NCBI GenBank assembly: GCA_002221725.1
Contig: NJFT01000034.1
Span: forward strand, 124,001-188,000
Source: Scedosporium boydii
Taxonomy: Eukaryota > Ascomycota > Sordariomycetes > Microascales > Microascaceae
Length of the DNA: 64,000 bases
Direction: 5' to 3'
The notes beneath the pieces were generated by a model. That model made no database searches, was not told where the DNA came from, and saw nothing but the letters and a program-made list of their open reading frames with translations. Positions 23,806 to 35,043 of the stretch are shown piece after piece. Position 1 is the stretch's first letter; every line of letters begins with the position of its first letter. The translations under genes and the position numbers were made by a program.

Positions 23806-24796
23806 ATGGCAACTGGAGGTCCTGGCTCTGGCGGCGTGGAGGATCCGCTTCACGACTGTGAGTTGATCCCTACTTCCTGACTTTGTGCACTTACAGACGG
23901 ACTGACACTTAGTGATTTCGGTTTTAGCGGGAGAGGCAGTCAACCCTTGTCAACCCGGGGATCATTTCAGTGATATCCCGCCGGAGGTTATGGGGGATTT
24001 GATGGACCTACTCCCGACATCTGGCAGTCTGGACTTTGGACAGCTTGCTGTTGTCAACGCGGGGTCATCTTGGGACCCATCTGTCAATGAGAGTGCAGTG
24101 GGGGGTATGCCCTCCACCCTCCCGTTGGCAGTTGGCCATCCTGGAGTTGGGCCCCAGGCAGCTGCCTCCAATGAAGGAGGCGCTGCTCAGGCGGCAGCCG
24201 ATTCAGGTCCGACTGAAGCTGCCGTCGAGGACGCTGCGGCGCCCTATGAGTGCCCCATGGAAAACCCTACGTGGCATCGTGGGGTGAACCTTGGGCCGTA
24301 CTCTAACATGGGTGGTCTCCTCGGGCACATGGTGTCCGAGAATGACCTGTCCAGTGTCCCTGAGGACGCTCGAGGGGTGCGGGTTCAGCGAGCGGGGCTG
24401 CTTTTGAGCATGCCTCGCTCCGATCCAAACTTCTACCCGTCTCAGCGGAATCAGCAAGGCACTGGACAGCTGCAAATTCCGCAGACGGAGCTAGACCAGA
24501 TGTCTGCGGGTGAGCGTAGTCGCGCGCTCAATCGTCTGTCGGCGGAGAATACCCGTCGACGCAAGGCGGAGCACCGCGACTATGGCATGCGTAGGGTCGT
24601 GGAGTTGGAGGCGGAGACGGCTTACCTGAGAGCCCAGGTCGCCTTGCTGGGGGGGAATCCCGATGAGTGGAGGGAGATACATCCCACCACTCGGGAAGAG
24701 TATCTGGTCCCTGTTCGGCCAACGGCTGTAAGAGTGGGCCAGAACTCGAGGAGGAACCAGCAGCAAGGTCAGGCGGGGACCGGCGAGCAGGAGTAG
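23806..24796 (+). CDS. Orphan bZIP-like protein, two exons
   Basis: I do not recognise this protein as a whole. The model has exons 23806-23857 and 23928-24796, intron GTGAGT...TTTTAG with a CTGAC branch site, 306 aa. The central part is rich in Gly, Ala, Pro and Glu. Near residues 220-265 lies a possible bZIP: N-x7-R (NRLSAENTR), a basic run RRRK, then Leu at heptad positions (L25, L32, L39 counted from that Asn), in RRVVELEAETAYLRAQVALL. The first heptad position (18) is Gly rather than Leu. The tail is Gln/Arg-rich. An alternative uses the upstream ATG at 23716 with donor 23783 and acceptor 23927, giving 311 aa. The upstream frame from 23716 meets an in-frame TAG at 23791. No known family match; a lineage-specific transcription factor or a decaying gene are both possible. 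Confidence 0.5.
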
Positions 24797-24893
24797 TGGT
24801 TACGGGAATAACTTTTGTTTTCCCTGCCGTATTCTTGCCTGTCCGGACTTTCCTGGAGATCTGGGTATCAAAAGACGCTCCGTCTCGTGATCC

Positions 24894-24932
24894 GGGGTGA
24901 GGGGGTGAGGGGGGGAGGGGGTTGGGGGAGGG
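24894..24932 (+). repeat. G-quadruplex-type motif of six G tracts
   Basis: Six plus-strand G tracts of 4, 5, 7, 5, 5 and 3 bases, separated by loops of one to three bases (TGA, TGA, A, TT, A). It satisfies the usual four-tract rule with short loops. It starts about 98 nt after the bZIP-like stop codon, so it may sit in that gene's 3' UTR and be present in RNA. Confidence 0.75.
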
Positions 24933-25999
24933 TGGTTTTTTTCTTCAACTCTATGTGTGTGTTGTGTGTGTATATTTTCCTACCTCTTCTGGAGGTGGAT
25001 TTCTTTTTTCCTATATACGGGTCCTCTGGCTGGGAGAAGGGATGGGTTTCCGATATACCAATTTCGGTCCTGCCTTGTCGAGCTGGAGACGAGACACCCA
25101 GGTGCGGCAGCCCACTTACACATCCTTGACCACACTGCTCTGCTTCGAACAACGCACCCTCGGCTTTTGACAACTACGACGAGAAGATCTCATGCATCAA
25201 GAGAGCCTTCCCGAGTCACATCCTCGTTCACGTCTTCAACGGGAACCGTCCCTACACTTCTTCGGTCGTCGACACTCTTCAACTCTTCGCAATCACCCTG
25301 ACTACTGTTCGTCCTTGCTACAAGTCGTTCAAGTTTCCACAGTCGACGACAACCACTCCCACCGGACCAGGGTCGCCTGCCTGTGCGCTACAATTACTCG
25401 TATATCTACGAGAGCCTTTTTCTACTCTTTGGGAAGGTAAGTGTCGACGTTTCTCTTTGGCTCCTTTTTCTCATTGCCCTATTCCTTTCCCCTGTTTGCC
25501 AAGCTTCCACACTTCGTCTTATCTTGAGAGGTACTCTAACTTTGATTGTCCTATTTCCCCTAGATCTTCTCGTGTCGATATTGCTATACTGTCCGAAACT
25601 TCTCCTCTTACACTTGATAATCTACACGGACTTCGATACACGCAAGCAAGCAATGTCGAAGAGCCACTCGTATCGGACATTAAAAGAAAAAAAAAACACA
25701 GCATTGCCGAGGGCATGTATGCCACCTTATACACACACATCTACCAATTGTACGTTGGCCTCCCTCCTGGAACTTTCTTCCTGTTATCATTTGCACTCGA
25801 GCTAACGGCGGTCACTAATGTCAGCGGGTGATGACAACAACCTAGAATGCCACAATCCCTCCCGAAAGAAGCAACGAGCTGCAATGCAATGACAACTACA
25901 CGCCCTTACTTGTTCTGGGACAATCAGCCAAACGGAAATGACGGCGGCTTTGACACGAAAAGAGCTATCCCTGACGAACCGCGAGATAACGAGTGATAC

Positions 26000-26052
26000 A
26001 ACACACAAATGATACAACACACACAAATGACACAAAACAATACACACACACG
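26000..26052. repeat. Imperfect CA-rich minisatellite
   Basis: Repeated ACACAAATGATACA-like units followed by a TACACACACAC run. It lies in non-coding DNA between the bZIP-like gene and FAS alpha. Confidence 0.6.
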
Positions 26053-26779
26053 GCAAAAGATGCTGAACCGGGAGAGGGCCCACGATGAAGAATTTGTTTG
26101 GAAAACCACCCGATGTCGTACATTGTCGATATCTTTCTGCCTGAGATTACTGGGTTGAGCTGAGAGGAGTTGGGTTGAAAGTGAGAGGGAAATGGGAATG
26201 GATGGGAACGGGAAAGGGAGAATGGGGGAGTGTCCGTTCTGTAAGTACGTTGGGTGGTGGTCGACGAAAGGGACTGAGAAGAGCTTGTTGACAAACGAAA
26301 TAATACATCGGGGTATTCTACGTGATGATGTCTCCTCCATGACGTGCCTCTGTGACTTCATATTGTCTGATTCTCCCACATCCCAAGACAGCTCATCCAT
26401 GATTCCAGAGGGATGAGACCATTAAACCCTTTGGCTTAAGAGCAACCGATTCGAGCTCAAGCCCAGGATATCACAGGATGAAAGGAGGGTATATAAGACA
26501 CACACGATGAACTTGAAATCATTCTATTCTAACCCCCCAACTGGCTAAAACTTGAAAACTCTATGAAATGTTTTTCTCCTCCTCCATTCCCAGGCGAACA
26601 GGTCCGTGAAGTAAAATATAAACACAACAGCGAGAAACATAAAAAGCGCAGATTAAGCCCAAAAAATTGAGCGAATACAAAGGTTTCACACAGGACCATG
26701 TTATTGCCTTCTTCTTTTAGTCTTTGCACTCTCTAACCTCCCTTGACTCTTCTCATCCTCACAGGGTATATTTCTTCTC

Positions 26780-29700
26780 TTAAAGCGAAGCGACGGCGAC
26801 GGCCATGGCCTGCGAGTCCGAGTGAGAGATCGAGACGCTTACGTCCTTGATACCGGCCTTCTTTGCGGCGGTGGCAGCATCACCGTGGAGCTATTGGGAA
26901 AAAGAGTTAGCCGTGAACTAAAGAGAAGGGATGGGTTGACATAATATAAGTGGGTGCATTAACATACCTTGACGGATGGAACACCGTCATCGTTCCTCAC
27001 GATCTCAATATCCTTGAGCGCGGCACCGGCACCCTGGCTAGGGACGCCGAGGGACTTGAAGACAGCCTCCTTGGCGCTCCAGCGACCCGCGAAAGAGCTC
27101 TGGGGGCTGGGGGCTTGGCGGCAGTAGTCGATCTCGGCCTTGGTGAAGTTGCGCGAGATGAAGGTCTCGTTCTCGATGTTGATGGCCGAGATGTCCTCGA
27201 CGTCAACACCGATCTTGGAGTTCTTGGCAACGACCTTCTTGGCGAGGGCCTCCATCATGGTCTGCGTCGCCTTGACGGCGGAAGACGGGGCGGGTTTCTC
27301 GGAAAGAGCCATGAAGTTGGAGGGGTAAACGAGCTCGGAAGACTTCTTGTCCTCGGCAACGCGGGCGTCGGGGTTGAGTAGGACCTTGCTGAGCTGCTCG
27401 TCGGTGTAAGGAGCGTGGGTCTTGGCAACGAACAGGCTGTTGTGGATCAAGCCGTTGTGGAAGTACCTGTATGCCTTCTTCTGGCGCGCCTCGACCTTGG
27501 CGTAGTAAGCATTGTAGGTCTGCTCATCAAGGGTGGCGAAGAGGTACTTGGGGTGCACACCGATAGCCTGAGCACCCTTCTGACCGAAACCGAAGGAGGT
27601 GACGGAGAAGGCCTTGATGCCGTCGGTCTGGATGCTACGGCTGGGGTAGACAATCAGGTCGTACTGCTCCATGACGGAGTCGACGTTGTCCGCGTTGCGG
27701 TTGCCAGGCACCAAGCCGGTGTTGAGGACCTGAAGGCAGCCGTTCATCATCCAGGCACCAGCAGCGCCCTTGGGGTGACCGGTAAGGTACTTCTGGAAGA
27801 CACCCATGATGGCATTACCTTTGGAGCGGCCGAGATGACGGAGCTGTTGGCAGATGACGGAGGACTCGTTCTTGTCGTTGGCCTTGGTAGATGTACCGTG
27901 GAAGGAGGCAACACCAAGATCGTCGATAGTGAGACCCCAGGTAGCCAGGGCACCTCGGAGGGGTGCGATGGAAGGATCGCTCTTCCAGAAGTTGTTGCCC
28001 AGGCTCCTGAGCATCTCCTTCTCTTGACGGGCGGCCTCCTTCTCGACGTGAGCCGTGCGGTCCTGAAGGTACTCCTTCTCATCGAACTTCTCGCCTTGAG
28101 ACTTCATAGCATCAATCTCATCATACAGGAATTCAAGCTCGGACTCCTTCCATTGCTTGATTTGCTTCCTGCGGCGCTCGATCTGGCGGCGGCGGTAGTT
28201 GATATCGAGGAGAGGCGAGGGGAACTTGCCGGCGTGCTCGCGGGCAGTAGTAAGGACACCCTGGCCGGGGGCGGGAACGGAGCGGCCGATCTTGTCAGAC
28301 GCGGTGGTGGTCAAGGCGAGGATACTGTAAATGGGGACACCCATCTCAAGGGCAAGCTTGGCGGTCATGATGATCTGCACACCACATCCCTGGGACTCCA
28401 TAAAGCCGTTACGAGTTGTGGTGGCAGGCCGAGACATCTCCCCAGGAGTTCGGCCATGGGCGAACTCGTCGACAGCGTTGCTGGTGGCCTTCATGTTGGC
28501 GAACTCGTACGAGCCCTCCTCACCGAAGTCATCGAAACCACCGACAATGCAGACGCGAGCCTTGCCCTCCATGATGGTCTCGTAACCAATGTCCACGGAC
28601 TCGACAGCGGTGGCGCAAGCACCGACGGGGGTCTTGATGGGGCCGGAAGACGAAAGCAACAACATGTTGACCCAGGCACTCATAGTGTTGATGAAAGACT
28701 CCTGGAGAATGTCGTTCTGGAGCGGCTTGTCGAGGTACCTGTCACGGTGCATGCCACGGAGCGCAGCAGCACCGCCCATACCGGAACCGACACAATTACC
28801 AACTTCCGATACGTGGACATACTTGTAGAACTCGTAGGGGTCGGTGACACCAGACGAGAGGAGGGCCTCGGCCGTCGAGACGAGTACGAAGAGGGCGACG
28901 GGGTCGACCTGGTCGATGATGTCGTCGGGAATACCGTAGCGCTTGGCATCCCAGCCGGTGGGGATCTGGCCAGCGACGAGGCGGTCGAACCTGAGCGCCT
29001 TGGGGATCCACAGAGCAGCGCCCTTCTTTAGACGAACAGTGTACTCGCCAGACTCTGGGATCTCGAAGATCTCAACCTTATCTCCATGCTCTCGCTTGAA
29101 CTCTTCGGCAGTTTCCTTGGACGCCTCGAAGGGGTCAAGATCTTGCTCGATGACAACTTCATGAAGAAGCTGCTTCTTGTTGGGGTCGTAGCCTTCGAAG
29201 AGCTCGGGCTCGATGAGACGGATGCCGCTGTGTTCGAGAATAAACTTCTCATACTTAGCCTTGACATCCTTCTCGTCGACGGGGGTATTAGTCTTGGAGT
29301 CAACCCAGCCGGAGTAGGGGCGGCGGTTAATGGGTCCGTTGTGATGCTTGATGAGACCCATGATCCAGGCCATCTCAACACAGCCCTCGAGAGAGAACTC
29401 GCCGTAGGCCTCCATCTCCCATCGAGTTCGCGAATTACCCCAGGGACCAACCTCGGCGAAACCAGTGACGACAACAACCTTCTCGAGGTCGACCATGCCC
29501 TTGAGCTTGTCATTGAGAGGGGCGATGTCTTTCTTCCAGTCAAGAGCGGTAGGGAACTCAAACTTAATGTTGGCACGAGGCTCGATCATCTTCTTCTTGT
29601 ACAGAGCCTCGGAGTCGGGCCCGTTAACAATGGTATTCTCGATGGCAGTCTCCTTGCTGACGGCCTTTCGAATCTCGCTGGTCTCCATGATATCCTTTCG

Positions 29701-32507
29701 GAGTTTGGTCATGGTCTCGTTCAAGTTGGGGATGAACTGAAGACCGCCGTTGAGGTCAGCAAAGACGGGCTCGGATTGGCAGAGGTCAACAACCGTAGGG
29801 GTCATGAGACCAAGGAGGTTGAAGGCCATTTCCTGCTGAGAGAATGTCCGGACACCAAAGGCCTCGACGCCTTCAGCGACCACATTATTGCCCGACATGA
29901 GGCCGGTGCCACGGGTCCATCCGATAACAGCGCCGCAGATGGTGAGATAGTGGGCCCAGCTCTCGGAGTACCAGCGGTTGAAGAGGGTCTCCAAGGCGAG
30001 CTTGGACTCGGAGTAAAGACCATCGTTGCCGAAGGTACCGTGGTTCGGGGAGAGAGGAAGGACGACTTGGGCAGGGCGTGTCTCGAAGCCACGCTCAGCC
30101 TTTTGAGCCTTGACACAGCCCAACAGACGAAGCAGGTTGGTCAACATGATACGGTGAGCCAACTCTGACCTCGAGTCGATGTTGTCGATCTGGCGGCCAT
30201 TCTCAGAGATGGCAGCGAATGGAATAACGTAGTCCAGATCCCATCCAAGACCGTTCTTAGGGTCGTAAACATAGTCGACCAGAGCCTCAACGTCCTGCTT
30301 GCTGCCCTGGTTGAAGGGTACAACAACAAGTTGGGAGCCTCGAGAACCGAACTTGGTGTAGAGGGATTGGTAGTACTCAGTGACCTCACGCGAGAAACGG
30401 CTCGTGGTGACAACGACCTTGGCGCCACCGCTGATGAGGCCAGTAAGGACCTCAGCACCGATGGAACCGGCACCGGCACCCGTCATAAGGGCGTACTTGC
30501 CTTGGAAGGAAATTCCATCACGAGCGCCCTTCTCGAGACAGCTGAGATACAGCGTCGTAAGTCGCTTGCTGTAATCCCATCCGTGGAGATTCTTGCGCTT
30601 GAGGTGGAGGAAGGGAATGGTCTCGACCTTGCCCTTGCCGGGAGTGGGCCCCTTTACGGAAGGCTTCTTGGCGCCAGGCGACCCGTTCTCCTTAGGGAGA
30701 ATCTGGCTCTCATTCATGGCTAGCGAGCGGCAGACATCCCGGTACAGATTCCTAATCTCAAGCTGTGAGCTGGTCAAGGTTGACTTGTGCTGCTGCTTGA
30801 TGAGCTTGTACATGCGCTGCAAATCGTTTTGGACCTTGGTGCGGTTGCCGTACTCGGAGATCTTGCCACCCTCGCTCATCTGCTGGACGTAATGCTCCAA
30901 CTTGCGGCAGCTGGTACGAGGGACCTCTTCGTAGTTAAGATTGCCCTTGGCGTCGACAGTAGTGCGAGGACCCGTCGGGACAGACACGTCCTTGTAGGCG
31001 GGAGCGGCTTCTAAGACTTCCTTACAGTTCTCAATAAGCTGCTGGCCAAGTTCCTTCGCGAGCTTGTAGGTCTCGCCGCGGTCGGTTGGGCAGTTATCCA
31101 TGTGGTACTGCATGAATTCGACAAGCTTGGGGTTGGACCGGTTCATGATGCGGATGCACTGGCTCACAATCTCGCGGTCCACAACCTTGAGCCTGCCAAA
31201 GATGATGTCGAAATACATGTTCAAGGCATCCTGCCTTGCCCAGTTCCAGGCGGAATCGTAGACACGGGCTTTCAGGGAGCTGAAGACAGGCTCGATACCA
31301 GCGGCATAGAAGTCACCATGCTCGGCGGTCCACAAGTCGAGCTGGGCCTGCAGGACTTTCTCGGATTGTTGGGAGTTGAGGTGGGCCTTTTCACCGGCTC
31401 GAAGATCCATTTTGAGATACCTCGCAAACAGCTCAAGCTGCTGCTTGAAGAGGGCCCTCTGGTCCTTGGTGAGCGCATCGATGGCAGCGGGGTCCATCAT
31501 CATGCCCTGGCCGGCGCCCGCTGCCGGGCCGGCGGCGGCAGCTGTGGATAGGCTGATACCGGCGTTTGCGGCGTACTTCTGGGTCACATCATCGAGGAAG
31601 GCCTTGGCGTCGGCCTCTGACCCCAGACGGCTCGCGGGCTCCATCGTTAGTGCGAGCAGCAGCGCACCGTCCTGTCGGCCAGAGCCGAGACCCCAGCGCG
31701 TTTCGAGGTACTTGCGCGATGCGGTGATGTTGAAACCACCCGGCATTTTCGAAGAGATGAGCCTGGCGATCAGGCCTTGGGACTGCTTACCAAGCTGGCC
31801 GTCGAATGTAGCTTGCATCGCCGCACCTAGCTCGTCTAGTGGGGTATCCTCGGGCTTCTCAGGGGTCGAACCGAACTCCTTGCCCAAGTCTCCGAGAATT
31901 TCGTTTTGAAGCGTGGACTTGCCTACATGGGCCATTAGTACTAGAGCTAGCAATGCGGTGATGAAACGAGATGAATCTCCCTACCTCCTACTAGATCCTT
32001 GATCGCCTTGCTCAGAGGCACCTCTAGGAGGGGCTTCTTGAGCTTCTGGGCAATGAGGGCCCTCACAATATCTAGAGCTTGTACTGGCGCATCTGGCACC
32101 TGGGCTGCGGGACCCGCGGATGGAGCAGGCGCGGCGGCAACGGCAACGGGAGCAGCTGCCGCAGCGGCGGGGACCGCGGCCGCAGGGGCAGAAGACGAAG
32201 CGCTGGGTTCCGGCTCCTCCTCGACAGGGTCAACATCGTAGTAAATTTCCTTTGCATCCTTGTTGTAGCAAAGAATCTGACGTTGAACGGACTTCGCGGC
32301 ATCGTAAGCTTCATACTTGGATGCTAGGGTTCGCTTGGCCATCACACCGAGGGTCTCGGCGGGTCCAATCTCGACGATGCGCTCGGCGGTCTTCTCCGCG
32401 AGGAAGACATCTTGGGTCTCAATCCACCGAACCGGGGACGCAAATTGGTAGGCAAGAAGTTCGATTAGAAGGGTGTGAGCAAGCTCCTGCTCGACTTCGG
32501 GACGCAT
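26780..32507 (-). CDS. FAS2: Fatty acid synthase subunit alpha
   Basis: A 1,862-aa alpha subunit of fungal type I fatty acid synthase, which with beta forms the cytosolic alpha6-beta6 particle making palmitoyl- and stearoyl-CoA. Minus-strand exons: 32507-31985, 31922-26968, 26890-26780. Domain order: an N-terminal piece of the malonyl/palmitoyl transferase; an Ala/Pro-rich linker; acyl carrier protein with the phosphopantetheine serine Ser177 in GGKS; ketoreductase with [12 protein letters not shown] near residue 655; ketosynthase with nucleophile Cys1277 in GACATAVES; and a C-terminal phosphopantetheinyl transferase from about 1740 (IGVDVEDI, then [16 protein letters not shown]). All catalytic landmarks are present and length equals that of other fungal FAS alpha, so this is the primary synthase. 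The first intron falls two codons before the ACP serine; the last exon carries the final 36 residues of the transferase. Transcribed divergently from FAS beta. Confidence 0.97.
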
Positions 32508-34481
32508 GATGGGCGGTGTTGGATCGCGGGTATCCGGGGAGGTATTAGTTCTAGTCGTAACGTGAAGCCGCGCCTGAGGAATTGACGCTTGTACGGCTTT
32601 CTATGAGTTAAAAAGTTATTATGGGAATCACCAGCCGCCTCTCGTGGAATGAATGGGAGGTGCTCTTCTTGATGCTCCGGCTGCTTGGACGCCTAGAAGC
32701 TCGCGAACCAAGTGCTTAGAGTGAGGCAAGAAGGTCGATGGAGGTCCTTGTAAACGACCTTAAGGAATGAAGCTGGCGGGGTATAGAGAGGAAAGAAACA
32801 GATGATGAAAATAACACGAAGAGCTGGGTCTCAGAAGAAAAGTCGGACCTTGGCTCGTGGAGAAAGCTAAGAGGTAAGGTGGGTTGAGTGGTAATAGTAC
32901 CAACAAGAAAAACCGGTGTTGTTGTTGAACCCGAGCATCGAAGAGGAAAAAAAAAAGTCCAGACCATCTCGCACGCCCCGTAACAGGCACCTCACTCCTT
33001 TCCCTGTTGGTGGTTGCCGGTTCCTGGCAGTCTGAGGTACCAGGGTACTTCGTCCTAGTTGCTGGGAATTGTGGATGTACCTGGGTACAAGAGTGTGAGG
33101 TACATTTCACTACGACCTGCCGTGGGGTGTGTGAGAGCTTCGAAAAGACACAAGCTGCTCAAGTCCTCAACCATATTTCCGCGCTAGTCCCAATCTGGAG
33201 TTACTTCGATGCATCTGTGAGCTCCCCACCACATCCCAATTCATTGGGGACACCATCAACAGTTTCGACCTCAATTTTTGCCATGGCCAATTCAACCCAT
33301 TTCAACCTTGATTCTATGAACAGTTTTACCACCCGAATGATGGCGCAGTTTCACGTCGTGTTCTTGAAGGCTCGATGGTTGATATCCCAACCAGCACACC
33401 TTATCTATCATTTTGTCCCTCCTGTCTCAAGGCGACCACTCGGTTTCCGCCATAGTCCGGCCACTACAGCCGAGCATTGGTCAGGATACCGAGCATCTTT
33501 GCGTGAGGTTAGTTCCTTAGAGCATCAATTTAAAGCTTGTTGGTCTTTACACTACTTCCCACACTCCCACCCACACTCCAAACCACATCAATTGATCTCA
33601 GCAAATCACCCAGCCAAAACTCGGAATTGTTGGTATTCCGAAGTACGAAGGAATACGTCAGTACTGTAGGCGGTACAAGTAATTACAGCCAGCTTCGTAC
33701 GTTTCGTCCTACCCCCCACTGTAAACAAATGTAGCTCGACTCAACCCTTTCCCCCGGAACTTGTGGAAAGCTTCAATTTTACAGTCTCACGAACATCGCA
33801 CGACCTTAGCCCCCTATCAACATATTCTGCTGCCTTGACCTCGGATACCGAAAGATATCCTCTTCCGAATCACTAGAACATGATTCGAATATTCCAGTTT
33901 GCCTTGTCAGTCTGTCACCTGGTGGAACGTTTTGGTGTTGAGTGGCTGCTAGGATATGTCGTGGTCCTTATTTCTTTACGTTGTATGTCGTAGACTCCTA
34001 GTGAACCAGTGTCAGAGTGAGACTTCATCACCAATCCATCAGGTAGGCTGCCCTGTCGCGGTTTTGCCGCTGCGCACCTCAGAAGCCGGCGGATTTGCGC
34101 AGAAGCGGTAGGCGGTGATGGCGAGGTACAAGATACAGCCTACCCAGGCCTAGACTCCCGTGCTGCAACCATCAACACGGCACTAACTCCTTACGACCTT
34201 TCGGAATTAATAGTGTCCCCACCCAGCTCCCAAGTAATAACGACTACTCCAAGTTGTGGTGTAGCAGCGCACGCCCTTACAGGGCTATCAGCGGACAGAC
34301 TCGCTCTTGAAGTACTGTATACCTTGCCCATATGCCCCCTGAAAAGTACAGTGCCTTAGACTGAGTAGGTGGCTGCTCTTGCATCCCAAGCGTTCCTATC
34401 GAGGACCCTCAATTCGTGATCTCCTCTCCTTGTCCTTCATAGACCGTCTCTCGCGGATCATGGGCACGGGACAATACGGCA

Positions 34482-34509
34482 TGTGAGATGACGACTGTGA
34501 GATGACGAC
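34482..34509. repeat. Perfect 14-bp tandem repeat in the FAS promoter region
   Basis: TGTGAGATGACGAC occurs twice with no spacer. Each unit contains TGACG, the core half-site of CRE/ATF-type bZIP proteins. It is about 1.4 kb from FAS beta and 2.0 kb from FAS alpha start codons. Confidence 0.7.
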
Positions 34510-35034
34510 CTGCTAATACCAGCAGGCGGCCTCTGAGAACCGAAGCTTGGAGCAACTCGTGCTCTTACTCTCTTGTTCGGGTGTTCGTCGACTCCGAGCC
34601 AACAGTGAAGCTCAAGACCGACTTAAGTCACCAAGTGCCGGCAGGCCACGAAACTACCGGATAAAAGGGATTCTATCCATTTTCTGTCTCTGAGAAACCA
34701 TTTCAGCGTTCAATTGGGAAAAATGGAACTCAACGATTGAACAACATTAACGCCAGGTGTTCCCGCAAGAGAATGGAGACGAATGGAGTACTTGGTCCAT
34801 AATGCCACGGGTAACACAGGTACAGGCTGGACGAGACCTTGGTCTAATTACTTCGTCAGCAAGCACAGCCTGAAAGAAGGCAGGACGTTCCAATTGTCGA
34901 GGATGGATTGATCAAGTCACTCGGTAATTATGTACGACGGCTTCGGCTGCATCCAGAGACTGCATTGGTACCCAGGTACCGAGGACCCCTGACAGATCGC
35001 CTTGGACTCGGCTTGTTGTGCTGTTATTTACTTG

Positions 35035-35043
35035 TACTTCGTA
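35035..35043 (+). repeat. TACTTCGTA motif in the FAS promoter region
   Basis: Exact copy of the recurring 9-mer, embedded in a GTAC-rich stretch about 900 bp upstream of the FAS beta start codon. Confidence 0.55.

Larger units (their letters stand above)
24797..26779. other. 2-kb intergenic with G-tracts, simple repeats and a possible transcript
   Basis: Between the bZIP-like gene and the 3' end of FAS alpha. It contains a run of G tracts (24894-24932), a TG-rich stretch near 24954, and C/T-rich DNA at 25100-25800 with a consensus donor (AAG|GTAAGT) at 25437. It also has an imperfect ACACAAATGATACA-type repeat at about 26000-26052. No open frame shows family features. Confidence 0.5.

Noticed and set aside
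25383..25805. 140-codon Leu-rich open frame that looks like a membrane protein
   Set aside because: It begins without a supported start, lies in pyrimidine-rich DNA that makes Leu/Ser/Phe-rich frames by composition, and contains a consensus splice donor within it.
27415..30168. Long open frames antisense to FAS alpha (538 and 360 codons)
   Set aside because: Same cause: shadow of biased codons in a conserved exon.
33007..33669. 220-codon open frame in the FAS promoter region
   Set aside because: No family features, no conserved start context, and composition like the surrounding GTAC-rich non-coding DNA.
33839..34984. Two CCTCGG/CCGAGG hexamers (33839, 34979) as FarA/FarB fatty-acid response sites
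   Set aside because: About 1.7 such hexamers are expected by chance in 3.4 kb on both strands, and that box is known mainly from beta-oxidation genes.
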